Below are positions 35,861 to 43,204 of a stretch of 64,000 nucleotides of DNA, piece by piece. A program made the position numbers and the translations under genes. How positions within the stretch are numbered: the stretch's first letter is position 1; every line of letters begins with the position of its first letter. This DNA is from Deltaproteobacteria bacterium (GTDB lineage: Bacteria > Myxococcota_A > UBA9160 > JAJDAL01): positions 35,015-99,014 of the forward strand of contig JAJDAL010000052.1 in NCBI GenBank assembly GCA_029261875.1. Reading direction: 5' to 3'. Below the pieces are notes generated by a model. That model saw only the letters and a list, made by a program, of their open reading frames with translations, ran no database searches and was not told the DNA's origin.

Positions 35861-35861
35861 T
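35853..35861 (+). promoter_or_regulatory. Extended -10-like element before the sulfatase-fold gene at 35897
   Basis: TGGTACACT combines a TGn extension with a -10-like TACACT, 35 bases upstream of the ATG at 35897. No -35 match is evident. It overlaps the proposed start codon of the divergent methyltransferase. Confidence 0.3.
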
Positions 35862-35896
35862 CGAACTTCCGCAATGCGCGAAAAAACGAGCGACAC

Positions 35897-37183
35897 ATGA
35901 GCGAGCGTCGTCGCGCACGCATCCCGATCCTGCTGCTGATCTCGGTGATCTGTCTAGCGGCCGCGTTTGCGCGCTGGTTCTGGCCGCGCGGTCCCGAACG
36001 CGTGATTCTGATCGTGGTCGACACCCTGCGGCGCGATCACATTTCCGCCTACGGGGGAGTGATCGACACGCCCCACATCGACGCGTTGGTGAGCCGCGGG
36101 CGTCGCTACGACCAGGCACTGGCTTCGTTCCATCAGACCACCATGTCGATGGCGTCGCTCTTCACCGGGCGTACGCCGAGTATCGAATCCACGGATCCTG
36201 CAACACCACTGACCTGGAACGGCCAAACCTGGTGCGGGTTGTCGCGCTTCGCCCGGGAAGCCGACGACACTTGTTTGCCGACCCGGGTCCCGACGCTGGC
36301 GGAAACTCTGCGCGATGCCGGCTATTGGACCATCGGGATCGCGTCCAATGCGCTGCTCTTCGAACCGGCGGGCTACGCGCGGGGGTTCGACGATTGGATC
36401 GAAGTGGGAACGAGCGGCAAGGGGATCAAGAAAATCGCGACCGAGGCCGCGGCCCGGCAGCGGAGTGCGTCTCACGTGCGTGCGGCCACCAGCGCGGCAC
36501 TCACGCGACGGCCCCGGGATCGCTTCTTCCTGTATGTGCATTTGATGGACGTGCACGACTATCGCTTGCTGGGGGAGAGCTACGCGCAGAGCGTCCGCCG
36601 CACCGACGCCGTGGTGGGGGAACTCTTGGCCAGCCTCGACGCCGGCGGCTACACGAAGCACGCCAGCATCATCCTCACCTCGGATCACGGGGAATTGTTG
36701 GGGGGAAAACACCCGGTCCGGCGCTACCGAAAGAAAGGGCATTTCGGAAACCCCTCCTTCGAACCGGTTTTGGCCGTGCCGCTGATCGTTGCGCCGGCGC
36801 CGGACCTCGCTCCGGATACGCCCCTGCGCGGCGATGACGTTTTCCGGCTGATTCTCGAGATCGCGCGCGTGAAGCCACCGGAAATCCCCCCGAGCCCGTT
36901 GCGGGCCGGCGAGCTCGTGTTGGGGGAGAACCGCTGGACCACCTACCGCGCCGACGGATTCAAGAGCGTTCGGAGCCGCGACGAAAAGCAATATCACCTG
37001 TTTGACCTCGTCGCCGACCCGGAGGAGAGTGTGGACGTTCAGGCCGAGCATCCCGAAATCGCAGCGGCGCAGCGCGCGCGAATCCGCGAACTTCAGGGCG
37101 AGCTATCGAACCGAGGTCCAACGAACCCGGAATTGACCGATGAAGATCGGGAACGACTCCGGGTCCTAGGCTATATCGAGTAG
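35897..37183 (+). CDS. Sulfatase-fold membrane-anchored protein with Thr nucleophile, 428 aa
   Basis: A single N-terminal membrane anchor (residues about 9-25, IPILLLISVICLAAAF) replaces the lipobox of the three relatives. Family motifs are LIVVDTLRRDHISAYG (about 38-53), the active-site loop ASFHQTTMSMASLFTG with Thr81 aligned to the sulfatase Cys, YVHLMDVHDYRL, and TSDHGELLGGKHPVRR. The C-terminus is LRVLGYIE. The ATG at 35897 was preferred to one 15 codons upstream because the extra residues precede the anchor without purpose and would overlap the promoter-like sequence. The gene is followed after three bases by a methyltransferase and then a GT-C gene, forming a compact operon. Confidence 0.8.
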   Translation: MSERRRARIPILLLISVICLAAAFARWFWPRGPERVILIVVDTLRRDHISAYGGVIDTPHIDALVSRGRRYDQALASFHQTTMSMASLFTGRTPSIESTDPATPLTWNGQTWCGLSRFAREADDTCLPTRVPTLAETLRDAGYWTIGIASNALLFEPAGYARGFDDWIEVGTSGKGIKKIATEAAARQRSASHVRAATSAALTRRPRDRFFLYVHLMDVHDYRLLGESYAQSVRRTDAVVGELLASLDAGGYTKHASIILTSDHGELLGGKHPVRRYRKKGHFGNPSFEPVLAVPLIVAPAPDLAPDTPLRGDDVFRLILEIARVKPPEIPPSPLRAGELVLGENRWTTYRADGFKSVRSRDEKQYHLFDLVADPEESVDVQAEHPEIAAAQRARIRELQGELSNRGPTNPELTDEDRERLRVLGYIE

Positions 37184-37186
37184 ACC

Positions 37187-38224
37187 GTGGACGAAATCGC
37201 CCAACTCGAACCCCTGTACGAACGCCGGGTCTTGTCGCTGCACGGCGAGGCCGAGGCCGCAGCGCCGTGCCCCGCCTGCCTGGGCGAGCGCGCCGCGCCG
37301 CGCTTCCTGGTGGAAGGCATCGAGGCGCCGGTCGTGGTCTGCGAGAAATGCGGACTCGGGCGTTACGAGCCCATGCCTTCCGCGGAAGAGGTGGCGTCTT
37401 TCTATCCCGAGGTCTACTACGGCGACTCCGGCAGCAAGTTCCAATGGATCGTCGAGTGGCTCGTGCGTTGGGCGGGCGAACGGTATACGGCGTTTCTCGC
37501 CCAGGGCCTCGAACCGGGTGCTCGGGTTCTCGACCTCGGGTGCGGGCGCGGTGTGATCCTGGGCGTGTTGGCGGACCGGGGCTTCGAAGTCCACGGTGTC
37601 GAAATCAGCGAGGATGCCGCGCGCGGTGCGGATCCGCGCGCCAAGATTCGCGTGGCCCCACAGCTTTCGGATGCGCAATATCCCGAAGGATTCTTCGATC
37701 AGATCATCGTCTGGCACGTGCTCGAACACATGCGCGAGCCCGACGTCACCCTCGATGAAATCCGACGCATCTTGCGTCCCGGCGGACGCCTGATCGTGGC
37801 GGTTCCCAATTTTTCGAGCTGGCAAGCCCGTTGGGCGGGCACCTCTTGGTTCCACCTCGATCCACCGCGCCACTTGTTCCATTTTCCGATGCTGGCCCTG
37901 CGCCGCATCCTGGCGCGTACGGGGTTTGCGATCGAGACCGAGCATCACTTTTCCCTGCGCCAAAATCCCTTTGGCTGGATTCAAAGCGCCATGAACCGCC
38001 ACACCGCCTGGCCCCGCAACGCGCTCTACACGTTGCTCCAACAGCGGGCGCTGCACGGGGAAGCACCGTTCACGTTTGGGGCCCGCGCTCGACTCTGGCT
38101 CGGCATGGGACTGCTGGCACCCGTCGCCATGTTGCTGTCGCTCGCCGAGGCGGTGATGCGATCCGGAGCAACGGTGCACGTGGTCGCTCGCCGGCGAGGA
38201 ACCGGCCCGCACTTCGAGTGGTGA
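37187..38224 (+). CDS. SAM methyltransferase with N-terminal zinc ribbon, 345 aa
   Basis: Cys pairs PCPAC (about 27-31) and VCEKC (about 50-54) form the ribbon, followed by GRYEPMPS. The methyltransferase core has ARVLDLGCGRGVILGVLADRG (about 108-128), HGVEISEDAA, QIIVWHVLEHMREPDVTL (about 172-189) and GGRLIVAVPNFSSWQARW, then HLDPPRHLFHF, a motif shared by ribbon-type methyltransferases of glycan clusters. A hydrophobic C-terminal stretch (LGMGLLAPVAMLLSLAEAV) suggests membrane association. The start is the GTG three bases after the sulfatase-fold stop. Its stop overlaps the GTG of the next gene (GTGA). Confidence 0.85.
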   Translation: MDEIAQLEPLYERRVLSLHGEAEAAAPCPACLGERAAPRFLVEGIEAPVVVCEKCGLGRYEPMPSAEEVASFYPEVYYGDSGSKFQWIVEWLVRWAGERYTAFLAQGLEPGARVLDLGCGRGVILGVLADRGFEVHGVEISEDAARGADPRAKIRVAPQLSDAQYPEGFFDQIIVWHVLEHMREPDVTLDEIRRILRPGGRLIVAVPNFSSWQARWAGTSWFHLDPPRHLFHFPMLALRRILARTGFAIETEHHFSLRQNPFGWIQSAMNRHTAWPRNALYTLLQQRALHGEAPFTFGARARLWLGMGLLAPVAMLLSLAEAVMRSGATVHVVARRRGTGPHFEW

Positions 38225-39984
38225 ACCCGACACTCGCGCCGCTCGCCCGGCGCGACGGGTTTTGGATGCTTGGAATCTTTGCGACGGCCCTTGCGGTTCG
38301 TCTGCTCTATCTCGATCAGATTTGGAATATTCCCTTCATCGACTTTCCGGTCGTCGATGCCCACGCCTATCACAGCTGGGCCAAGCGCATCGCGGACGGC
38401 GCGTGGCTGGGGGACCGGGTTTTCTATCAGGCCCCCGCGTATCCGTATTTCCTGGCGCTCATCTACCGCGTCGCGGGCCCGGACTTGCACGTGGCCCTCG
38501 CGGTGCAGATGCTGCTGGGCGCGACTTCGTGCGTGCTGATGTTTCTCGCAACCCGCGCGTTCTTCGATCGCGCGACGGCGGTTGCGGCGGGTTTTCTGCT
38601 GAGCCTCTACGCGCCGGCGATTTTTTTCGAAGGCTTGATCCAGAAAGCGGGCTTCGGGCTCTTCCTTACGGCGTTGCTCCTGTACGCCGTCAGCCAGTTC
38701 CGCGTGCGGTTGGGCTTCGGGCGCGCATTGCTGTGCGGTGTCGGGGTCGGTCTGTTGGGGCTCACGCGCGAGAACGCCCTGGTGTTCGCTCCGCTGCTGG
38801 CCTTGTGGATGCTGTTCGGATATCGCACGCATCGACCGCGCGAACGCGTGCGCTGGGTGGCGGGGCTGGGTGTGGGGGTCGCGTTGATTCTGATTCCGGT
38901 CGGGATACGCAACTACGCGGTCGGGGATACCTTCGCGCTCACCACGTCGCAATTGGGACCGAATTTCTATATCGGGAACAACCCGCGCGCGACGGGGCTC
39001 TACGTTCCCCTGATTCCCGGTCGTCAGACGCCGATCTTCGAAGGGCGCGACGCACAGAAGCTCGCGGAGCGCTCCCTGGGGCGCGCGCTGTCGCGGGGTG
39101 AAGTCTCGCGCTATTGGCTCGGGCGGGGTCTGGGCTTCGTGCGGGAACAGCCGCAGAAATGGCTCGACCTGCTGGTCTACAAGGGCGTTCTCGCCCTGAA
39201 CCGCTTCGAGATCCCCGACGCCGAGGACATCTATATCTACGGCGAATGGTCGTCCCTGCTCGGGCGCCTCCACCGCGTCATGCACTTCGGGGTATTGCTC
39301 CCGCTGGGAATCCTGGGCATGGGGATCGCGTGGCGCGAAGGACGGCCGCGGCGTGTCCTGCAAGGCGCTGTGGTGGTGTTCTTCGCCAGCGTGGCGCTCT
39401 TCTACGTGTTCGCCCGCTACCGATTTCCCCTGGTCCCCCTGTTGGTCCCGTTTGCCGCGCTGGGGTTGGTGGCGTCGGTTTCCCTGCTCCGGCGCAAGCA
39501 ATTTCGGACCCTGCTGATTCCGCTTCCCGTCGCGCTCTTGTTTGCGGGGATCGCGAACGTCGAGATCCTCGACGAGGCGAAGATGCGCGCCACGGGCCAC
39601 ATCAACCTCGGGAACATCATGCTGCGCACGGGAGACCTCGAAGCCGCCGAGAAATATTTGGAGCGCGCGGAGAGCGTGATTCCCAAGGACCCGGATCTCC
39701 AACTCCATCTGGGTGTGCTGCGTTTGCGCCAAGACCGGACCCCCGAAGCCGAAGGCCACCTCAAGACCATGCTCGAATTGAAGGAATCGGATTATCGCGG
39801 ACACGTGTTGTTGGCCCGCATCCTGCGGGAACGCGGCCGCCTCAAGGCGGCGAACTACCATCGACGACGCGCATTGGCGTTGAACCCCAACGCCATGCGC
39901 TGGCGCGCGTCGGCGCCGCCATTGACTGCCGAACCGAGCGAGATCCCCACGTCGCCGGATTCGGATGCGGGTCGGACCGAATAG
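38221..39984 (+). CDS. GT-C-like membrane glycosyltransferase fused to TPR repeats, 587 aa
   Basis: About ten membrane helices fill residues 14-455. The first periplasmic loop has VVDAHAYHSWAKRIADG (about 44-60) and FYQAPAYPYFLALIYR, the pattern of GT39-like proteins in which the acidic pair is D-A-x-x-Y, not D-E. Loop words FYIGNNPRATGLY and RNYAVGD are also typical. After the last helix, roughly residues 470-570 form three tetratricopeptide repeats (GHINLGNIMLRTGDLEAAEKY, LHLGVLRLRQDRTPEAEGHL, VLLARILRERGRLKAANYH). The repeats suggest docking to a partner. The GTG at 38221 overlaps the upstream TGA. This is the last gene of the glycan locus and ends at a hairpin. Confidence 0.78.
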   Translation: MNPTLAPLARRDGFWMLGIFATALAVRLLYLDQIWNIPFIDFPVVDAHAYHSWAKRIADGAWLGDRVFYQAPAYPYFLALIYRVAGPDLHVALAVQMLLGATSCVLMFLATRAFFDRATAVAAGFLLSLYAPAIFFEGLIQKAGFGLFLTALLLYAVSQFRVRLGFGRALLCGVGVGLLGLTRENALVFAPLLALWMLFGYRTHRPRERVRWVAGLGVGVALILIPVGIRNYAVGDTFALTTSQLGPNFYIGNNPRATGLYVPLIPGRQTPIFEGRDAQKLAERSLGRALSRGEVSRYWLGRGLGFVREQPQKWLDLLVYKGVLALNRFEIPDAEDIYIYGEWSSLLGRLHRVMHFGVLLPLGILGMGIAWREGRPRRVLQGAVVVFFASVALFYVFARYRFPLVPLLVPFAALGLVASVSLLRRKQFRTLLIPLPVALLFAGIANVEILDEAKMRATGHINLGNIMLRTGDLEAAEKYLERAESVIPKDPDLQLHLGVLRLRQDRTPEAEGHLKTMLELKESDYRGHVLLARILRERGRLKAANYHRRRALALNPNAMRWRASAPPLTAEPSEIPTSPDSDAGRTE

Positions 39985-40017
39985 GGAACGTCCCGGCGCG
40001 CGGCGGGGACGTTCCCT
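39983..40017. terminator. Strong hairpin between convergent genes, likely bidirectional terminator
   Basis: A perfect 12-base inverted repeat, AGGGAACGTCCC (39983-39994) and its complement (40006-40017), with an 11-base GC-rich loop. The left arm begins on the stop codon of the GT-C/TPR gene, and the right arm ends seven bases before the stop of the secreted-protein gene. There is no U-run on either side, so it is not a textbook intrinsic terminator. Its position between convergent gene ends supports a transcript-end function. Confidence 0.6.
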
Positions 40018-40023
40018 GTGGAG

Positions 40024-40476
40024 CTACTTCCGCACGAGTTCGGCGATAAAGGACACCGTTGTGAGGGAGGGGCCAACCGAATGAACACGGATTTCGATTT
40101 CGAGCGGGACCCCTTCGAGTGCGGGAAAGTTTTCGAGGTCGAGGAACCTGGATTTGCTCTGGAGGCAGACGCGTGTATCGCAACCCAAAGTGACCGTCGT
40201 CGCTATGGTGCCATTGATCGACACGATCGCTGAGACAAGCGAAACCTCGGGAAACGAAATTCGCTCCATCGTGGAATGAAGGACGAGCACGTGGCGTCTC
40301 AGTCCCTTGGGGAGGACGGTCTCCAATACGCGCACTTCTTCGGCGCCCATTGCCAGCGTTTCGCGAACCGCCGTGATCCGACGACCGTTGACGGTCTCCG
40401 CTGCGGCGATTTCTGGAACCGCAACCAACAGTGCCACCAGTAAAAATAAAACCGAAGCCTTGTGTGCCGATGCCAT
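40024..40476 (-). CDS. Secreted protein of unknown function, 150 aa
   Basis: I do not recognise this protein. It has a signal peptide (residues 1-26, hydrophobic core SVLFLLVALLVAVP, probable cut after EIAAA) and a mature part of about 125 residues that is predicted to be mostly beta strand. Two Cys lie five residues apart in LGCDTRVCL and could form a disulfide. Charged Arg/Lys ends and a C-terminal IAELVRK complete it. The ATG at 40474-40476 is preferred because GGAGAG stands four bases before it; an in-frame ATG at 40488 would bury that ribosome-binding site. The gene is visibly poorer in GC than its neighbours, has no operon partner, and lies between a terminator-like hairpin and a 204-base gap. 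Confidence 0.7.
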   Translation of the reverse strand: MASAHKASVLFLLVALLVAVPEIAAAETVNGRRITAVRETLAMGAEEVRVLETVLPKGLRRHVLVLHSTMERISFPEVSLVSAIVSINGTIATTVTLGCDTRVCLQSKSRFLDLENFPALEGVPLEIEIRVHSVGPSLTTVSFIAELVRK

Positions 40477-40680
40477 CGTTCTCTCCATCGCGGTGGATCC
40501 GCGTGTGATGAGACGGCGTTCTTTTTGAATGCACATGTGTGCCTTTTGGAGTCACGAAGAATTGATTACAGAGCCGTCGCAATTCGATCGCGGATTGCGC
40601 ATGACTCACGCGGTGATTTCGAGATCTGGGAGGTGAACGCACTGGTTCGGGGTGTGGTGCGCGACCGGGCGGCGATCTCG
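40477..40680. other. 204-base intergenic region
   Basis: The longest gap in the window, between the CoA-transferase stop and the secreted protein. It is lower in GC than its surroundings. A TGTAAT -10-like hexamer occurs on the minus strand at 40565-40570 without a convincing -35. I see no RNA gene or repeat in it. Confidence 0.4.
40481..40486 (-). promoter_or_regulatory. Ribosome-binding site fixing the start of the secreted protein
   Basis: GGAGAG on the minus strand, four bases before the ATG at 40476. It overlaps an upstream in-frame ATG at 40488, so the shorter protein is the likely product. Confidence 0.5.
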
Positions 40681-41913
40681 CTAAACGAGGACGCGGGAAT
40701 CGCGCAATGCGCGCTTGCGTTCTTCTCCAACGCCCAATTCGTCCAGGATCTCGTCGCTGTGTTGTCCGAGGCCCGGGGCACCCGTGCGCACGCGGGTGGG
40801 GGTGCGGGAGAATTTGGAGGCGGGGCCGGTGATGGGGGCCTGGCTGCCGTCTTCCTGAAGTGTGTCCTGCAGCATGTCGCGCGCGCGAATGTGGGGATCG
40901 CGCGCGGCCTGGTGGTAGGTGCGGACGGGGGCGGCGGGGATTCCGGCTTCGGCGAAACGTTCGACGATCGCCTCGACGTCCTGGGGCTGGGTCCATTCGG
41001 TGAGAAGCGCGTTCACCTCCGCGCGACGCGATACGCGCTCGGGAATGGTGGCGTAATGGGGGTCGTCGGCGAGTTCCGCGCGTCCGATCAACGTCGCGAG
41101 TCGTTTCCAATGGGAGTCGAGCAGGACGCCCGCCGCCACGTGGCCGTTGCGACACGGGAACACGTTGGCGGGCGCGGCAATGCGAAACTCGTTGCCCAGG
41201 CGCGGTAGCGGGACGTCGAGGGCGCCGAGGGTCAGGTAGCCGGTGGATTGGAACAGCATGCAGTCGAGCAGGGATACGTCGATGTATTGTCCCTCGCCGA
41301 CCTGATCCCGGTGGCGCAAGGCAGCGAGGGCGGCGAGGGCGGAGTGGAGTCCCGCCAGGTCGTCGGCGAGGAAGGTCGGCGATTTGACCGGCATCCCGTC
41401 CGGTTCGCCGTTCAGGGACAGGAAACCGCTCGCCGCCTGGGCGAGGGGGTCGTAGCCCACGCGCTCCGAATCCGGCCCGAACTGTCCGTAGCCGCTGATC
41501 GAAACGTAGACGATGTCCGGTTTGCGCTCGCGCACGTTCCCATAACCCACGCCCCAGCGATCCATGGTTCCCGGTCGGAAATTCTCGACCACCACGTCCG
41601 ATCGCGCGGCCAGGTCGAGAAACAGGTCGCGTCCTTCGGGCTGGCGCAGGTCCAGACCGAGGCTGCGCTTGTTGCGGTTGACCGTGACCTGCATGAACGA
41701 GAGCGGTGGGTTCGTATCCGGAAGATACGGGGGGGCGCGGCGCGCCATTTCTCCGTCCGGGTGTTCGACTTTGATCACGTCCGCGCCGAAGTCCGCCAGG
41801 ACGCAGCCGCACATGGGTCCCGCCCAGGTCGTCGTGGCTTCGAGGACGCGAATGCCGTTGAGGGGGCCGCGATCGTCGCTGCGGGCTTCGGCGTAGAAGG
41901 CGTCGCGCTTCAT
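40681..41913 (-). CDS. Family III CoA-transferase (CaiB/BaiF type), 410 aa
   Basis: The protein has normal family length. Family words are LNGIRVLEATTTWAGPMCG (about 18-36), LADFGADVIKVEHPDGE (about 39-55), NRNKRSLGLDL, SDVVVENFRPGTMDRWG (about 106-122), YVSISGYGQFGP, and VGEGQYIDVSLLDCML, which carries the catalytic Asp that forms the acyl-anhydride intermediate. The C-terminal domain has IPAAPVRTYHQAARDPH. The family moves CoA between carboxylic acids, for example carnitine, bile acids, oxalate or branched acids; the substrate cannot be fixed here. The ATG overlaps the DoxX stop (ATGA). It is the last gene of the operon that starts with the ArsR-type regulator. Confidence 0.9.
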   Translation of the reverse strand: MKRDAFYAEARSDDRGPLNGIRVLEATTTWAGPMCGCVLADFGADVIKVEHPDGEMARRAPPYLPDTNPPLSFMQVTVNRNKRSLGLDLRQPEGRDLFLDLAARSDVVVENFRPGTMDRWGVGYGNVRERKPDIVYVSISGYGQFGPDSERVGYDPLAQAASGFLSLNGEPDGMPVKSPTFLADDLAGLHSALAALAALRHRDQVGEGQYIDVSLLDCMLFQSTGYLTLGALDVPLPRLGNEFRIAAPANVFPCRNGHVAAGVLLDSHWKRLATLIGRAELADDPHYATIPERVSRRAEVNALLTEWTQPQDVEAIVERFAEAGIPAAPVRTYHQAARDPHIRARDMLQDTLQEDGSQAPITGPASKFSRTPTRVRTGAPGLGQHSDEILDELGVGEERKRALRDSRVLV

Positions 41914-42356
41914 CCGCCGAAGAGATACGCGTCGAGGGAAAAGGCGCCGGGGCCCAGGAGTACGAACATCGCGCACACCACGGCGAGATTCAGGGGGTAT
42001 TCGTTGCCGGGCGGATCGTTCGTGGTCAGGTAACCGCCGCCCTTGTGGCCGAGGAAGGCCGCCACGAGCATGGTTCCAATCAAGAGGATGCAGGCGGGCC
42101 GCGTGAGAAATCCGACGGTAAGCAACGCGCCGCCCAGCAGTTCCGACAGCATGGCGATGCGCGCTTGCAGGGCCGGGCGCGGGACGCCGAGTTCTTCGAG
42201 GAACTGGGTGAAGCCCGCCAGGCTGCCCGGTCCCACGATGCCGAGTTTTCCCAAGCCGTGAACGATGAAACAAATCCCGATGGCCAAACGCCCGAACAAG
42301 AGCGCGATGGCGACGAATGCGGGAGTGGTGTCGACTAGAAGATCGTGCAGATCCAT
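41910..42356 (-). CDS. DoxX family membrane protein, 148 aa
   Basis: A four-helix inner-membrane protein. Landmarks are ALLFGRLAIGICFIVHGLGKLG (helix 1, with the family's H-G-x-x-K), AMLSELLGGALLTVGFLTRPA (helix 2), ACILLIGTMLVAAFLGHKGGG (helix 3) and NLAVVCAMFVLLGPGAFSLDAYLFG (helix 4 and tail). DoxX-like proteins are linked to quinone-dependent redox or oxidative-stress membrane complexes, but most have no proven role. Its stop overlaps the CoA-transferase ATG by four bases; 44 bases separate it from the HEAT-repeat gene upstream. Confidence 0.85.
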   Translation of the reverse strand: MDLHDLLVDTTPAFVAIALLFGRLAIGICFIVHGLGKLGIVGPGSLAGFTQFLEELGVPRPALQARIAMLSELLGGALLTVGFLTRPACILLIGTMLVAAFLGHKGGGYLTTNDPPGNEYPLNLAVVCAMFVLLGPGAFSLDAYLFGG

Positions 42357-42400
42357 GGCTTCCCCTCGGCTGGCAGGCGCGAGAGTAGCGACTTCCGGGT

Positions 42401-43204
42401 TCAGTGGGGTAGGCGTTCGAGCGCGTGGGCGGCGCAGCGCCGGAGTTCCGCGTCTTCTTCGCGGGCACCGACTCGGCGCAGGGCGTCGCGGGCTGCGTCG
42501 GGTAGCGCCGTGGGTTCGCGAACGCCGAGTTCGCCCAGGGCGAGCGCGGCGAGGCGACGGCTGGAGAGATCTTTGTCGGTCGTGAGCACTTCGACCAGGC
42601 GCGCACCGATCTCCGGCGGGGGCGCAATCAGGGCCGGGATCGCAGTGAGGGCCGCGCGCCGCACGTGCAAATCGTCGTCATAGCTCGCGGCGAGGAATTC
42701 GCGCGCCGCTTCCGGGCGGTCCGGTGCCAGCTCGCGCAAGCAGAAGGTCGCCATGCGGCGCACGGCCGCGTGTTCACTGGCCCGCGCCAGACCGAGGAGC
42801 AGGGGAAGGACATCGTGGTGGAGTCGGCCCGCGTCGACGATCAGCCGCGCGGCGGCCCAGCGAACGTCGCCGTCGGAATGGCTCAGGGCATCCACCAGTG
42901 CGGGGAGCAGGCGCGGGGTCGGGGGCTCGAGTCGCGCGATCGTGAAGGCGGCGCGGAAACGACATTCGACATGGTCGCTCAGCAAGGCGTCGCGCAGGAT
43001 CGGGAATACTTCGTTTGCGCTGGCGCCAAGCTCCGCGAGCACGTCCGATGCGGCCCGTGCCACCGCTTTGACCGGGTCGCCGAGGACGCGCGCGAGGTCT
43101 TCGAGTAGAAGCACCGACGAGGGATCTGTGGCGATCGCGCGACAGGCCGCGATGCGCTCGTTCGGATCTTTGTCCTGGAGACGGGCGACGAGGGGGTGGC
43201 TCAT
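42401..43204 (-). CDS. HEAT-repeat protein, 267 aa
   Basis: Composed almost wholly of paired helices of about 30-38 residues with the HEAT pattern of alternating leucines and Asp-Val-Arg turns: DPNERIAACRAIA, DPVKAVARAASDVLAELG, DHVECRFRAAFTIARL, DGDVRWAAARLIVDAG, HAAVRRMATFCLRELA, DLHVRRAALTAIPAL and SSRRLAALALGELG. Such solenoids are protein-binding scaffolds or, with EZ-type repeats, bilin-lyase relatives; nothing here suggests catalysis. It is cytoplasmic, with no signal peptide. The ATG at 43202-43204 overlaps the MBL-protein stop (ATGA), so the two are co-translated. Its partner is unknown. Confidence 0.8.
   Translation of the reverse strand: MSHPLVARLQDKDPNERIAACRAIATDPSSVLLLEDLARVLGDPVKAVARAASDVLAELGASANEVFPILRDALLSDHVECRFRAAFTIARLEPPTPRLLPALVDALSHSDGDVRWAAARLIVDAGRLHHDVLPLLLGLARASEHAAVRRMATFCLRELAPDRPEAAREFLAASYDDDLHVRRAALTAIPALIAPPPEIGARLVEVLTTDKDLSSRRLAALALGELGVREPTALPDAARDALRRVGAREEDAELRRCAAHALERLPH

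Noticed and set aside
1..39984. Exosortase or archaeosortase-linked glycan locus
   Set aside because: No exosortase membrane protein or PEP-CTERM-like tail was seen among the products.
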